From Ceratodon purpureus (taxonomy: Eukaryota > Streptophyta > Bryopsida > Pseudoditrichales > Ditrichaceae), in contig CM026422.1 of NCBI GenBank assembly GCA_014871385.1, positions 22,189,014 to 22,253,013 on the forward strand: 64,000 bases of DNA. Direction: 5' to 3'. The notes below the pieces were generated by a model. That model was given only the letters and a program-made list of their open reading frames with translations. It searched no databases and had not been told where the DNA came from. Position numbers and translations under genes: made by a program. Positions 11,531 through 24,100 of this stretch are shown in pieces (position 1 is the stretch's first letter; the number at the start of each line of letters is the position of its first letter).

Positions 11531-14500
11531 ATGGCCCAGCCTATGGAGCAAGGTATGCTTTGCAGACGTTGCCCTTGTCTTAGTGAGTCTGCTATGTCAG
11601 CGAGGAATCCATGTATTACAGAACGGGTTATATAAATGATCCATGGTTACTGCATATGAGATGAGAATTCGCATTTTTGCATCCTCCTAGAAGATGAGCT
11701 AGCGACGATCTTCAAAGTGGATCAGTAATTTTATCACCGACAAATAGCTTAAAGCAATGAATGATTACACTCAGTAATGTGTATTGGGTTCCGTCTCACT
11801 TCGGTTTGTGTGTTTTGCAGTAGAAAGGAGGAGCCTTAACTCAGAGCTGTGGCATGCTTGTGCCGGGCCCTTGGTTTCGCTACCTCCTGTTGGTAGCCGG
11901 GTGGTTTATTTTCCCCAGGGTCACACGGAACAGGTAATGCTTCCTTTGTGGAGTCATGTTAGTAATTTATGTCGAGCTATTGAAGATAATGGATGCACAG
12001 CTAATGCTTGCTGGTGTATCTTATTCATGTAGTTCATCAATTAGCTAATTAGTTAATTATTTCTTTCCGTTTTGGCAGGTAGCAGCATCAACACAGAAGG
12101 AGGCTGATGCTCACATTCCTAACTACCCCAACCTTCCATCGCGGCTTGTCTGCCACCTTGAGAATGTTACCCTTCATGTATGTCCCCTCCCTCAGACCGG
12201 TTCCTCCATCGTTATGCTGCTGACATTTGCATATCTTAGACAGGCTTTGAAGGCATTTGGTGTTATCATCCTTGAACATTCTGTAGGTAAATAGTTTAGT
12301 TTTCCAAATAGATGTTAGATTATTCAATTTTTGCATGACCTTGCTTTGCTTTTTCCAAGGCCAAGTTGCTTTTACAGTTTTCTGATCTTGATTATGTGTT
12401 TCCTTTGCTGTAATGACAGGCTGATCTCGAGACAGATGAGGTTTATGCACAGATGACATTGATACCTGTTCCTCCTATTGTAAGTATTTAGCGCTTATTT
12501 CCACCATGTTAATTGTAAATAAAAGTTTTAGTAGTGGTGATTGCTACACGTAGAGATACGACAGTGGTTGTGAAGATTATGTGCCTGAATGTGGTTGAAC
12601 TTTTGTACTATGTTTATTGAGATGCTTGTGATTGATTTTTATCTAAGCAATGAATGAAAGAGCTAAATATTTGGTGCATGTGTTTTTCTTTCTACTCTTA
12701 CAGAATGAGAAGGAAGCTCTTATGTCTCCTGACATCGGAATGCGAAGCAGACAACCAACGGAGTACTTTTGCAAGACCTTGACGGCCAGTGACACAAGCA
12801 CTCATGGGGGCTTCTCTATTCCGCGGAGAGCTGCCGAGAAAGTTTTTCCTCCCTTGGTATCTTACGATTACCCCTTAGCTCTTCATCATTTAGTACTTGC
12901 TCACACTCCTGACCAATATTTTTGACTCTCAGTCACCTTCATTTCTCTGAGTCAGAACTTCTCACAAGACAAAAGTGTGTTCTCACAGGACTACACTCAA
13001 ACACCACCAGCTCAAGAACTAAAAGCCAGAGACTTGCATGATCAGGAGTGGCACTTTCGGCATATATATCGTGGTACGAAAGAGTGGTTGCGCTTACAGA
13101 TCAGTGCTGAGAATTACCATATGCAAACGCCTTCTTGTTCTACTGTATCTAGTTGCAGGAATCTAACCCAGGGTAGGAACAAGGGTCCAGGTTACTCTGT
13201 ACATCTAGGGCTACCTATATCCATTTAAGTGAGTGTTGGAACTTGTCTTATTCCTTTTGGGTGTCTGCTGCAGGTCAACCAAGAAGACACTTGCTAACTA
13301 CAGGATGGAGTGTCTTTGTCAGTGCAAAAAGGCTTCAAGCTGGTGATGCAGTCTTGTTCATCAGGTAATGAAACGATGAACTGTTATTCTGCGATTCATT
13401 TCAGGCGTATAGGTTAGATATTTATCAATCTTGAGAATCAGTTCGACTTGACATAGATTGTTCAGAACTATACTCATGTATCTGTTCTTTTGGAGATTCG
13501 AAGCTAATTCTTACATTCTCTTACAGGGATGATAAAGGCCAATTGCAGCTCGGAATTCGTCGACAAAATAGGCAACAAACGGTGATGCCCTCGTCAGTGT
13601 TGTCCAGTGATAGCATGCACATTGGAGTGCTAGCGGCTGCAAATCATGCAGCTGCTACAAGTAGCCGTTTCACCATCTTCTATAATCCGAGGTACTTCCT
13701 CCATAACCAAATGCTCTCTATCCACATGTGAGCGCTTTCTTATTACAGTCCAAACTTCATTAATTTTATTATGATTTTTTGTTCTTGTCCTGACCATTTC
13801 TGCTATCTATGTATGCAGGCAAAGCCCATCAGAGTTTGTCATTCCTGTTGCGAAATATCATAAGGCTATCTGTAATCTCCAGGTCTCAGTTGGGATGCGG
13901 TTTCGGATGGTATTCGAAACCGAGGAATCCAGTGTTCGAAGGTATGCCTTGTTTATGTTGGTAACCTTGCAATGATTTCTAGTATGTTCGTACCTGTGCA
14001 AGCTTATGTGATCATCCTTTTAGCTTGAGGTCAGTATCACTTCCTTTGCTGACGTTGGTGTTTATTGCAGATATATGGGCACAATCACTGGCATGGGAGA
14101 CTTGGATCCGGTTCGCTGGCCTAATTCGCACTGGCGCTCTTTGAAGGTATTATTGTTTCCAGTAATTTGAGTAGATTTTTTAACATAGTTTGTGAAGACA
14201 TGTCCCAATTGTCCGTAGTTTTTATAAAGGCATTTGTACCATCTCTTCTTATTGTTTGTGTCCGTATTTGTCGATGTTTATTAATGATTTTCCTCTGTGC
14301 AGGTGGGTTGGGATGAATCAACTGCAGGAGAGAGGCAAAGGCGAGTCTCATTGTGGGAGATAGAACCATTGACAACACCTTTCCTTCTGTGCCCCCCACC
14401 CCTCGCTTTTCGATCAAAGCGTCCTCGGGGAGGAAAAGGTAATCCTTATGGTTGTTTCAATCTATTTTTGATCCTCTGGACTATCCTGTCGTTAAACCAC

Positions 14501-16714
14501 AACCCGATCACTTTCCAACCTCTTTGTCTAGTTTGTTATTACTCTGGTGATATTGCAACCTCTTGACACATGAACTGGGATTGGGTTACAGCCGACGAGG
14601 AAATGGACGCTATGATGAAGAGGTCATCCTTCTGGTCAGGGGAGGATGCAAGTGGTGCACTGGGGGGGTTGAACTTCCGAAATCTTGGTATGGACTCGTG
14701 GATGCGGCCGCAACAAAGAATAGAGCCTAGTATTCCACCACAGCCGCAGCAAAATGAGTATTACCGAGCACTTGCAGCTGCAGCTCTTCAAGAGTTCCGG
14801 TCCACAGATACTCCGAAGCACTCAATGGCTCATGCCCAGCCTTCTGGATCCCCTTCCCAGATGCAGTTTCGTTCTCAGTCACCACAACTCTTGCACCAAT
14901 CAAGCCATCACGATGGTTCTGGGCCACTCCTCCAATTGTCATCAAGTCGTCCTCAGTCTCCACTTGAGGTAGGGGTCAACATGCCGCAATGTTCAGGGTA
15001 CAGTGAAGGGGACATTCACATGGCTTCATCTCCTTCTGCTTCAGGATCTTTTCCTCTTCACTCCATGTTAGGCCGAACTCATCTTGGGTGTGAAAGTGGT
15101 CAACTTACACACCTCATGCGCACACCCCAAGTTGCTCCACAAACCCAGTCTGTGCCCAACGTCCATGGAGCCAGTGTTGTACGCGAGCCTCAGGTAATCA
15201 CTTGCAATCTAAAGCTTTTTTGTTTGGCTATTTCGGAATTCCTAGTTCCAGAACGAAACCTACAATTGTCATTTGTTTAGTGCTATGTTTCTGGAGTTGA
15301 ATGCCTACATAGTAGGTTTACAGAATCTCAAATAGCTCATTGTAATTCAGGGTGCCTCTTTAGCCAGTACTGTTAACGGATACAATACCTTACGCTTCGA
15401 ATTATTTAGAACCAGCTGATTTTTGGCTTTACTAAATTTCCTCGTTTTTTTCAAAGGTTTCTTCATCTTGGTATACACACAACCGGGAATCAAATCAACA
15501 TGATGTATCGACTCGCATGAACCAGCTAGATACCTCACCAACCTCGAGGGTATCTGGCTCCTTCTCTTTCTCCCAACAGAGCGAGGGCAACGGCCAATCT
15601 GGCCTGACAGGGATGCCAGTGCCTGCTTCGCCTTTCATGTACAGAGACAACCAAGAGCAGGATTCAGTGCAGTCAGATCGTCATTTCCTGTTTGGAGTCT
15701 CAATCGATCAGCAGCCATTGGTGGGCACAAACTCTGTCGCATCCCTTCATCCTCACGCAGTTACAAAGAACAAAGATCCTCAGAGCCGGTTCCAAGGCAA
15801 CAATTTGTCCTATTGTCCTTCTGCTTCTCCAGATATCTCTACAATGAACGGCGTGGTTCTTGATGACAACGAAATGTTTAACAAGGGTGCCACATGGGCA
15901 GGCGTGTCACCTGCTCCTATGCGCACCTTCACCAAGGTACAGATTGCCTACAAGTGAACATCCAGTTGTGCTTTCTCTGCATGATACAAATTACACTAGT
16001 TAACTTCATTATTGTAGTTTTGACAAACTGATTATCACAATTTCGTTGATTTTTATTTTTTTTTGTTTCTGGGATTTTGATCTACTCGTGAACGGCATTC
16101 ACTTTCAACATCTTAAGCTGTGTATGAGTGATATATATTGAATGAAGCATTTGCGTGATTTGGTGCTCTACCCAGGTCCACAAGCTTGGAAGTGTAGGGA
16201 GATCAATAGATGTACAGAAGTTCCAAAACTACTCGGAGCTTCGAGGCGAGCTGGCTCGGCTGTTCAACCTGGAGGGTTTGTTGGATGATCCTCAAAGATC
16301 AGGCTGGCAGCTTGTGTTTGTGGATAACGAAAACGACACTCTCCTTGTCGGCGATGATCCATGGGAGTAAGCCTCAAAAAACACTTCTCCTAACTTGCGA
16401 TTCTTTTCTCAGTTTTCTGCCTAACATCATTCTTCTTTCACAGATTTCATTCCACTTCCAATCACAAATATTGAATTTCCTCATAAACACTGGCTCTGTG
16501 CAGGGAATTCGTGAACTGCGTCCGGTCCATCAAGATTCTATCACCCAACGAAATCCACCAAATGAGTCAGGAACAACTTGAGATTTTGAACAGCCCGATG
16601 ATGCAGCAGCAGCAGCGCCCCACATGCAGCAATTCAGAAGATGCCCGAACTCAAACCTCTCCTGCCAACACCTCCACTGTGTCTTTGGAACACGGGCACT
16701 CTGGTGCCGGATGA
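11531..16714 (+). CDS. ARF: Class A auxin response factor (15 coding exons)
   Basis: This is a transcription factor that binds auxin-response elements and is repressed by Aux/IAA proteins. Coding exons are 11531-11552, 11821-11933, 12079-12177, 12420-12479, 12704-12856, 12989-13073, 13274-13364, 13527-13691, 13819-13941, 14071-14146, 14303-14438, 14592-15193, 15457-15936, 16176-16366 and 16504-16714. They sum to 2607 nt (868 residues). Every intron has GT...AG ends and every join keeps frame. The start is the ATG at 11531: its splice gives [18 protein letters not shown], the usual ARF N-terminus. The B3 domain (about 120-222) carries [12 protein letters not shown] and [13 protein letters not shown]. 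The ARF domain follows (about 240-325). A Ser/Gln/Pro-rich middle region spans about 375-735. A C-terminal PB1 domain (about 735-815) has the basic patch [10 protein letters not shown] and the acidic [16 protein letters not shown] and the PB1 domain point to the activator class; the subclass is inferred. Confidence 0.95.
16295..16315 (+). promoter_or_regulatory. miR167-like complementary site in ARF mRNA
   Basis: This 21-nt stretch in exon 14 encodes the end of QRSGWQLV in the PB1 domain. It lies at the codons where flowering-plant ARF6/ARF8 transcripts are cut under miR167 guidance. Against the canonical miR167 as I recall it, there are four mismatches: three at the outer positions and one internal. 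The core AGATCA-GGCTGGCAGCTT is present. Protein conservation alone could keep much of this sequence, so it is a candidate site. Confidence 0.6.
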
Positions 16715-18280
16715 AGTGGAAGCCACGAACTACTATCACCGAGGAATAAAACCTGACAAAGATGCAACAGCTTCTCATTGACCCATGTGCCATAGGCCTC
16801 CAAAACTGCCAGTTTTGAGAGTATGCCACATCGGCACCCAAGACGATCCTGCTGCAGTCAAACCGAGCTTGCAAGAGCTCTGCTTTTGTTTGTTAGTTAT
16901 AATGTGGGACCGAAAATGTAAACTCAGAGAGTTACTAAAAAAGCAGAGATAAACTGTAAAGAGATTAATTTTTCATGTGACCTGCTGCAGCTCAAGTGCA
17001 GATTCAGCATCATCCCTTACAAACGAGACCAATGATTAATGGCTGCCATGCTTGAAGAGCAGAAATTTTGGGTGGTATCATCACTTCACTTCACTCCCTG
17101 GAAAGAGGGGTGTGTGGGAGACTTGAAGAGATCTTTGCATGAAAACTGGGCTATGCTCTCCTGTACTCAGTAGCCTGGAGTTCACATGGGCTCTCTTCCG
17201 AGGTATAGTCTTGGGCTCTCTAGTTTAGCATAATATTATTATTCAAGTGTAGAGTGTTTTTTTACATGATTGCACACTTCTGGTTCAGTCTCAGAAGGGT
17301 TGCTGAGCGAATTTTTAACACTTAGCATATTTCTATGCTGTATGCAACAGGTATGTGCAGTGACACACGGTTTTGGACATAAAAAGATGATCCTATTTAA
17401 TGTTTTGCTGGGAGACCCAGTTTGAGATGAGTTTGTAGAATAAAAGCGTATTTGATTTATCATCCTGTTTCCAAAATGATTGGACTTTCCTCCCTGTTGC
17501 TAAGGTAGAAAGCATCTATTACCACCAACTGAAGGTGATGTGTCTATTTCTCTGAATAGAAAATTATTTTTCATCTGTGGGTAGAATGATTTCATGAAGA
17601 ATGCAATTTTTTTCATGATTTAGTTTTAAGTGTGCAATCTTATGTGATATCACATGAATGCAAATTTTTTCATGAATGCAAATTGATAATAATTTGCATT
17701 TATGATGATACCTAAACCACCATCTATTAGTACTTCCAATGTTTGGTATGCTTTCTACATTAGCAACACAAGGAGCTTTTTTTCCAAAGATGTGTAGGAG
17801 CAATCTAGGAGGAATGTTGTACACCATGGCTTCTTTTCTCCATCCAAACACCTAACCTTCTTTGCACAATCTATTGTATGTCACAATGATTTTACAAAGA
17901 TTGCTCGTACAATTTAAAATTGTTGTTTAAGGAATAATATAAGTTACATTCTTGAAGATAAGTATAAACCTCTTCTTTGATTGTTCGTTTGTTGAACCAT
18001 GCCCTTTCAAGTGGGGCTCCTTTGCATTATAAAAAACTTAATATTACCATATATCTTATTTTGAAGTAAGATATACCATTTCATATTGAGTATTATTGAT
18101 AGCATTATGAGAGCTTTGGAGTCTTGACGAGGATAGAAGTTTGAGGTTAGAAATGTAGGCCTTCCTATCCATGCGATGTGGTCAAGTGTTGACTATGTTT
18201 GCCCTTTTATGTTCATCTAGATGAATAAACAAATGTAGAAATTACACCTCTTGTATGTTAAAAAAGAAGTTCACCTACCC
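16715..18280. other. ARF 3' flank and AT-rich spacer
   Basis: The sequence just after the stop codon keeps gene-like composition to about 17240 and probably includes the 3' untranslated region. An AATAAA at 16745 is only about 30 bp from the stop and may not be the signal used. The rest is AT-rich and shows no gene. Confidence 0.4.
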
Positions 18281-18412
18281 ATTCCAAAAGTGTATGCTTA
18301 TCATTTCAAAAGTGTATGCTTATCATTTCAAAAGTGCATGCTTATCATTTCAAAAGTGTATGCTTATCATTTCAAAAGTGTATACTTATCATTTCAAAAG
18401 TGTATGCTTATC
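18281..18412. repeat. 22-bp tandem repeat, six copies
   Basis: Six contiguous 22-bp units (atttcaaaagtgtatgcttatc with single changes) start at 18281, 18303, 18325, 18347, 18369 and 18391. There are no spacers between units. Confidence 0.95.
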
Positions 18413-20345
18413 ATTAGACTCTTTGCGTATGCCAATTAAAATTGGTAAATGTATCCATCTTTGGAAATTATTAAGTTAAGATTGCACATCAAGACAATCT
18501 TGTGTAAGTCTAAAACTCACCTAATGGTATTACATCTTTGAGATGCTTCAAGGCCTTTGTATGAAGACCTTGTTCCTTGTTCCTCATCAATGGCCAATTT
18601 CCTTTATCCACCAAATTTATTTGTGAATTCATCCACTTTTCTATTCAATAAGTAATTTTCCATCTTATTTTATTCTTTATCTCATTTAAAATTATTATTG
18701 TATTTAAATTTATGTTTTTATTTAAATTTATGATTATATTTAAATTTATAATTGAAGTATTTACTTCTATGTCATCATATTTGATTTGTTTAATAAAAAT
18801 ACATGTTTTTATGCAAGTATTTTGGGTTTCAATGTCAATATCTTTAATCAATGAGCTACTTCTTAACAAAGTATGATGCATTCAATAATACCTGTAAGAT
18901 TTAAATAACCTTTAAAAAAAAAATTAAAAAATTAAAAACTTTAGTTCAAATAGCTTTAATTTTTTTTTAAAGTCAAATTGTATGGAGTAAGTTATGTTCT
19001 ATTACTAACTTGAGCCTCATTTCCGTGTGGTTTATGAACCTTATGATTAATGTTGCCTATAGTCTGTTCCACATTTTGTATAATATATCTATATACTCAA
19101 GATTTAAATCTTATAACTATTGTTTTTTTCACAAATATTGATCTACATATGGTTATTAACAGTGGATGGTTAATAAACACAAATCTTTAAATTTTTTGGA
19201 AGATTGATGTTTATTTACTTCACTTTTAGAGGCCTACAATGGATATTGGACATGCACTTCATTAACTAAATTAGTTTGTGTTCTGCAAGTTTACACATTT
19301 GCGAGTGGCACCACTTGAAGTGATTGGATTGATTTTCAACATCATATATACTTGTGTAAGTGGCTAGCTAATTAAATTGCATTCGTGTAAATGATTGATT
19401 CATTAGCTTGCACTTGTGTGACTTGTTGGGCTACTAAATTGTACTTCTATGAGTGGCTAGTTAATTAAATTGCACTTGTGTGTGTGATTGACTCATTAGA
19501 TTGCACGTGTGTGAGTAGCTGGCTAATTCAATTGCACTTATGTGAGTAATTAGGTTATTATTTGCATTTGTGTAAGTGGTTGGCTAATGAAATTGCACTT
19601 GTATGAGAAACAGATTAATTAAATCAATTTAGTGCAGAATATCAAACTCTTTTACGTATGAAACAACATTTTTGTTGTTTCATAACAAAGGTTTTTTTTT
19701 TATATGAATTTGGTGAAGATTGAGCTCACTTGATTTCTCGGGTAGAAGAGAAACGCAATACACATGTCATGTAACTGCATCCAATTTCGGAGGAGTATCT
19801 TTGTATACCAAAGAGACAACTGCTGTTTTTTTTCAAATATCTTGGAAGGTATCTATGAAGGTGTATCAAATGCGAGACTTAAAAAAATTACTCTTTTTAT
19901 TGATACTCTTCTATAGTGTCTATTTGATTCAATTCTTTAGCGTACATGCATTTAAAATTTTAGCCCATCAATAAATAATCGCTTAAAGGTCATAATGTAT
20001 ACTCAGCTAATTACGCATTACAGATAAACCACTGTGCATTCATAATAATAATAATACTAAAAAAAATGTTGAAACAAGGCTTTTCTAGAAGTTTGAAATT
20101 CTTTTATATTTCTCAAAAAAACATTTTTTTACTATTTAGAATGATTAAAGAAGAAATGAAGATAAAATGTTATTTTCTTCTCATCAACTACATAATCTCA
20201 AATTAGACTATTTAAAATTTGTGTGAGTTTTTATTTTTAAGAAATACCAGAGCACCATAAACTATTTGTTCTTTTAAAAAATTAAAACAAAAAAAATTAA
20301 AAAATTGTACCAAAAATTTTAAAATAGAAAAAAATTGTTTATGAT
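18397..20345 (+). repeat. Diverged 1.9-kb direct repeat, copy 1
   Basis: Long blocks recur in the same order at 20427-22262. The matching blocks are 18397-18656 with 20427-20686, 19110-19260 with 20693-20853, 19340-19620 with the TTGCACTTGTGTGAGT minisatellite around 20930-21130 and 21610-21720, and 19640-20345 with 21720-22262. Within it, 19260-19630 is a degenerate 30-bp minisatellite built on 'attgcacttgtgtgagt' and 'taattaaa'. No gene is recognised. Confidence 0.75.
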
Positions 20346-20426
20346 GATTTTGATGTTTTAAACCATTTAACGTCATTTTTAAATTATTATTATTATTTAT
20401 TTTATTTTATTTTGTATGCTTAACAA

Positions 20427-22262
20427 AAGTGTATGCTTATCATTAGACTCGTAGTGTATGCCAATTAAAATTGGTAGATGTATCCATCTTTGGAAATTAT
20501 TAAGTTAAGATTGCACACCATAACCATCTTATGTAAGTCAAAAACTCAATTAATGATATTACATCTTTAAGATGCTTCAAGGCCCTTGTATGAAGACCTT
20601 GTTCCTTGTTCCTCATCAATGGCCAATTTCCTTTATCTACCAAATTTATTTGTGAATTCATCCACTTTTTTATTCAATAAGAAATTGCTATTATAACTAT
20701 TGCCTTTTTTCAAAAATGTTGAGCTACATATGAGTATTAACAATGGATGGTTAATAAACATAAATCTTTAAAAAAATTGGAAAATTGATGTTTATCTGCT
20801 TCACTTTTATGGGCCTACAATGGGTAGTGGACATGCACTTCATTAACTAAATTGGATTCTTTTTGAAAAAATAATACCAATCAATACATTTATTAGAAAG
20901 CAACCCACATGCCTTGTGTGACTGGCCACGTATATTTGTGTAAGTGGCTAGCTAATTAAACCGCATTCGTGTAAATGATTGATTCATTAAATTGCACTTA
21001 TGTGACTCCTTGGATTACTAAATTGCACTTGTGTAAGTAGCCAGTTAATTAAATTGCACTTGTGTGTGTGATTGAGTCATAAAATTGCACTTGTGTGTGT
21101 GATTGAGTCATAAAATTACACTTGTGTAAGTCGGAGGTCGCTCTCTGTGGGGAAAAGATGCGCGCTGGGCAGGTGGGGCGCCTCACCGCGGAGGCGATAC
21201 TTGAGGCCTGGCCCACTACGGGTTCTTCTCCGTTGTTTCTTGCGATTGCATGTTCTACTTTCCTTTTTCGCGATCTGCTTTCCTTTGTCTTGCAATCTTC
21301 TTTGTTGCGATCATGAGCTTCAACGTGACTAAGGTGGCGTGTGCAGTGGGGGGTGCCATCGTCGTGGGTTTCGCAAGGCTTGGTTTGGCGGTCTATCGCG
21401 GATTGAATAGGATGGGAGATAGATTTGAACTTGCCACTAAGAATTCTTTGTGGGGAGGAAACCTTGGCATTGAAGTCATAAAATTGCCATCAAAATCTCC
21501 TCCTCAAGAGGGTGAGAAGTGACCTTTCTTTTTTCTTAGTGTTTATGAACACTACTTATTTTTAGAGATTTATGTTTCTTGAGTAAGTATCTAGTCTTTC
21601 TTGTTTAATTGCTTGCACTTATGCAAGTAATTAGGTTATTATTTGCATTTGTGTAAACGGTTGACTAATTAAATTGGACTTGTACAAGAAGCAGACTAAT
21701 TAAATCAATTTAGTGCTAAATATCAACATATGAAAAAACATTTTTGTTGTTTAAGAACAAAAATATTTTTGAAGACTCTTCAAAAGACTTAATGATACCA
21801 ATCTGGTGAAGATTAAGCTCACTTGATTTCTTGGGTAGAGGAAATAGCGATACACATGTGAAGGTGTACCAAATGTCAGATTCAAGTTAATTACGCATTA
21901 CAGATAAACCACTATGCATTTATAATAATAATAATACAAAATAACAACATTAAAACAAGGCTTGTCTAGAAGCTTGAATTTTTTTAATTATATATCTCAA
22001 AAAACATTAATTTTTTAGAATGATTAAAGAAGAAATGAAAATAAGATGATATTTTCTTATCATCATCTACATAATCTCAAATTAGACTATTTAAAATTTA
22101 TGTGAGTTTTTTATTTTTTTATTTTTTTAAATACTGTAGTACCATAACCAATTTTTTTAAAAATAAAAAATAAAAAAAATAAAAATTTAGGAAAAATTTA
22201 AATAAGAATAGATTTTTTTTTTGTTTATGATGATTTTGATGTTTTTGAACCATTTAACGTCA
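20427..22262 (+). repeat. Diverged 1.9-kb direct repeat, copy 2
   Basis: This is the partner of 18397-20345, with the same order of blocks. It differs by a deletion near 20686 and by insertion of about 470 bp of GC-richer DNA at about 21137-21606, which interrupts the minisatellite. It may be an old tandem duplication of a transposable element; no terminal repeats were identified. Confidence 0.75.
21313..21522 (+). CDS. Small putative membrane ORF inside a repeat insertion
   Basis: The ATG at 21313 opens a 69-residue frame, MSFNVTKVACAVGG..., ending PPQEGEK. Residues about 8-30 (ACAVGGAIVVGFARLGLAVY) could form one membrane helix. Composition and codon use are clearly more gene-like than the AT-rich repeat on both sides. 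The insertion is absent from the other repeat copy, which suggests a captured gene fragment. The first ATG of the frame was chosen as start. I do not recognise the family. It may be a pseudogene or one exon of something larger. Confidence 0.3.
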   Translation: MSFNVTKVACAVGGAIVVGFARLGLAVYRGLNRMGDRFELATKNSLWGGNLGIEVIKLPSKSPPQEGEK

Positions 22263-24100
22263 TTTTTGAAGTTTTTTTTCCAAAAATCAAAAAACCAAAA
22301 AAATCATTTTTGAAGAAACAAACCTTATTTTTTCAAGAAAATAAATTATTGTTTGAGATGTGATGAACTTGCTATGGTGCTATTCAAGATTTATTCTTTT
22401 AGTGCATTAATAACGTTTATTCAATGTTTAGTGCAAAAAGAATTACACTCCATGAAGCTCTAGTAATTGTATATTAAAAAAGAATCTCAAAATTAAAACT
22501 TGAATGTAATTGACAATGTAGAGCCTATACAAAATAATTTAAAAAATTAAAATTAAGAAAATTCTCATGTATAGATTAAATGTTAAAAGTTATAGATATG
22601 TTTAATGATGCTTGAAAAGAAAAAATGTGATACTACCAAGATGAAACTAATCCACATAATAATTTTGTGTTTTGATCTTCAATTTGTTTACAAAATAATT
22701 TAAATTTTATTCTAGAATTGATTTTATTTAAAATTTCAAAACTTTATTGTTACTTAGAATGTGGTCAGCTTAGTAAAAATTCCGGTAGTTGATTTTATTT
22801 AAATACCCTAATACACAAGATGGTAAAAATAATTAAACTGAATATCTTTGGTATTATAAATATTTTTAATTAAAACTCAATAAGATGCAATACATGTTTG
22901 TATTACAACAAATGAATTGTCTACAATAATTAATAAATTTTGTGTCTTTTGTTTTCATTAAAAACTTTAGAGAAACAATAAACCAACAATATAAAATTTA
23001 AACGATAAAAAGATTAATACATTATGAGTCCCAACAAAGACACATTCTAACTACATTTAGAGCATTGAACAAAAAATGCATTGTAGAGAGTTTGAAGCAC
23101 TTTCAAATGCTATAAACATAACTTTATTAAAATTGAGAATTCCAGTCATCAAAAGGAGTAATAATAGTATTATGAATAAGAAGTGAATAATTAATTAGGA
23201 AGACTTAAAAATCCATAGCTTCAAGATGCTAACCAATTCTTAATAAAGATAGATTTGTTGCAGAAACAATATAAAAACCTTAGGAGCAAAGATATGAAGA
23301 GTGATTTAGATCCTACATAGTCGCCCAATGCTTAGCAAGGATTAAATAAGATTTTGAAGACCATAATACAATATAAAATGTCATGGATGAAAATTTCATA
23401 TCTTCACATAGATGAACATTCATCTCTTCATATGTACTGGATCCCACTGAAGATTTTTTCTAAATCCATAAAACTTAGACAATATGTTATCAAACCTTCA
23501 AATAATGTTTTTACTTATAAAATGTTCTCAGAAACAAAACCTTCTTTTGCATAATATAATATATAGCCCTACCTTAGAATTGATCCCAAAATTGAACACT
23601 AGTACGATATATTGCTTTGCACAATAAGAAGTATTCAATCATATACATAACAAAATATTCTCTAATCATTTAAACACAACATCACTCTTGGATGATAATT
23701 TGACAATATATGGGTGATACCCATGTTATATTCACGTCATACATGGATGATTTTTAGTTTTTTCAACCGAAAAATATCCTAAAACATTCAAGTTTTACCG
23801 ACTGAACATCAATTTCGGTCAACTGATCTGTAACTAGCTGCTGATTCTCCCCATGCATTGGTAACCAAATTCGAACAAGACCGGACGCTGTGAAAATAAA
23901 AAAATCAGCAGTGCTGCATGCGACGAAGGGTGCAATACAGTGTACACTGCTCCGAAAAGGAGTTTTGACTCTTGGCCAGAACACAAAACACTCGCTTATC
24001 CAACCCACCCAAAGACCGAGGTAAGAAAGCAGCAAACCGAAGTTGAAGAACGACTCCGCAAGTGACGAGAAGATCAGGGCCATCATCACACCAATCACGG
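22263..24100. other. AT-rich spacer, no gene seen
   Basis: This stretch is very AT-rich to about 23760. A minus-strand frame around 23763-24086 could encode hydrophobic sequence but has no recognisable relatives or splice context, so it is not called a gene. Confidence 0.4.

Noticed and set aside
18281-18412. Regular 22-bp direct repeats resembling a CRISPR array
   Set aside because: Units are contiguous without spacers and lie in plant nuclear DNA; this is an ordinary tandem repeat.
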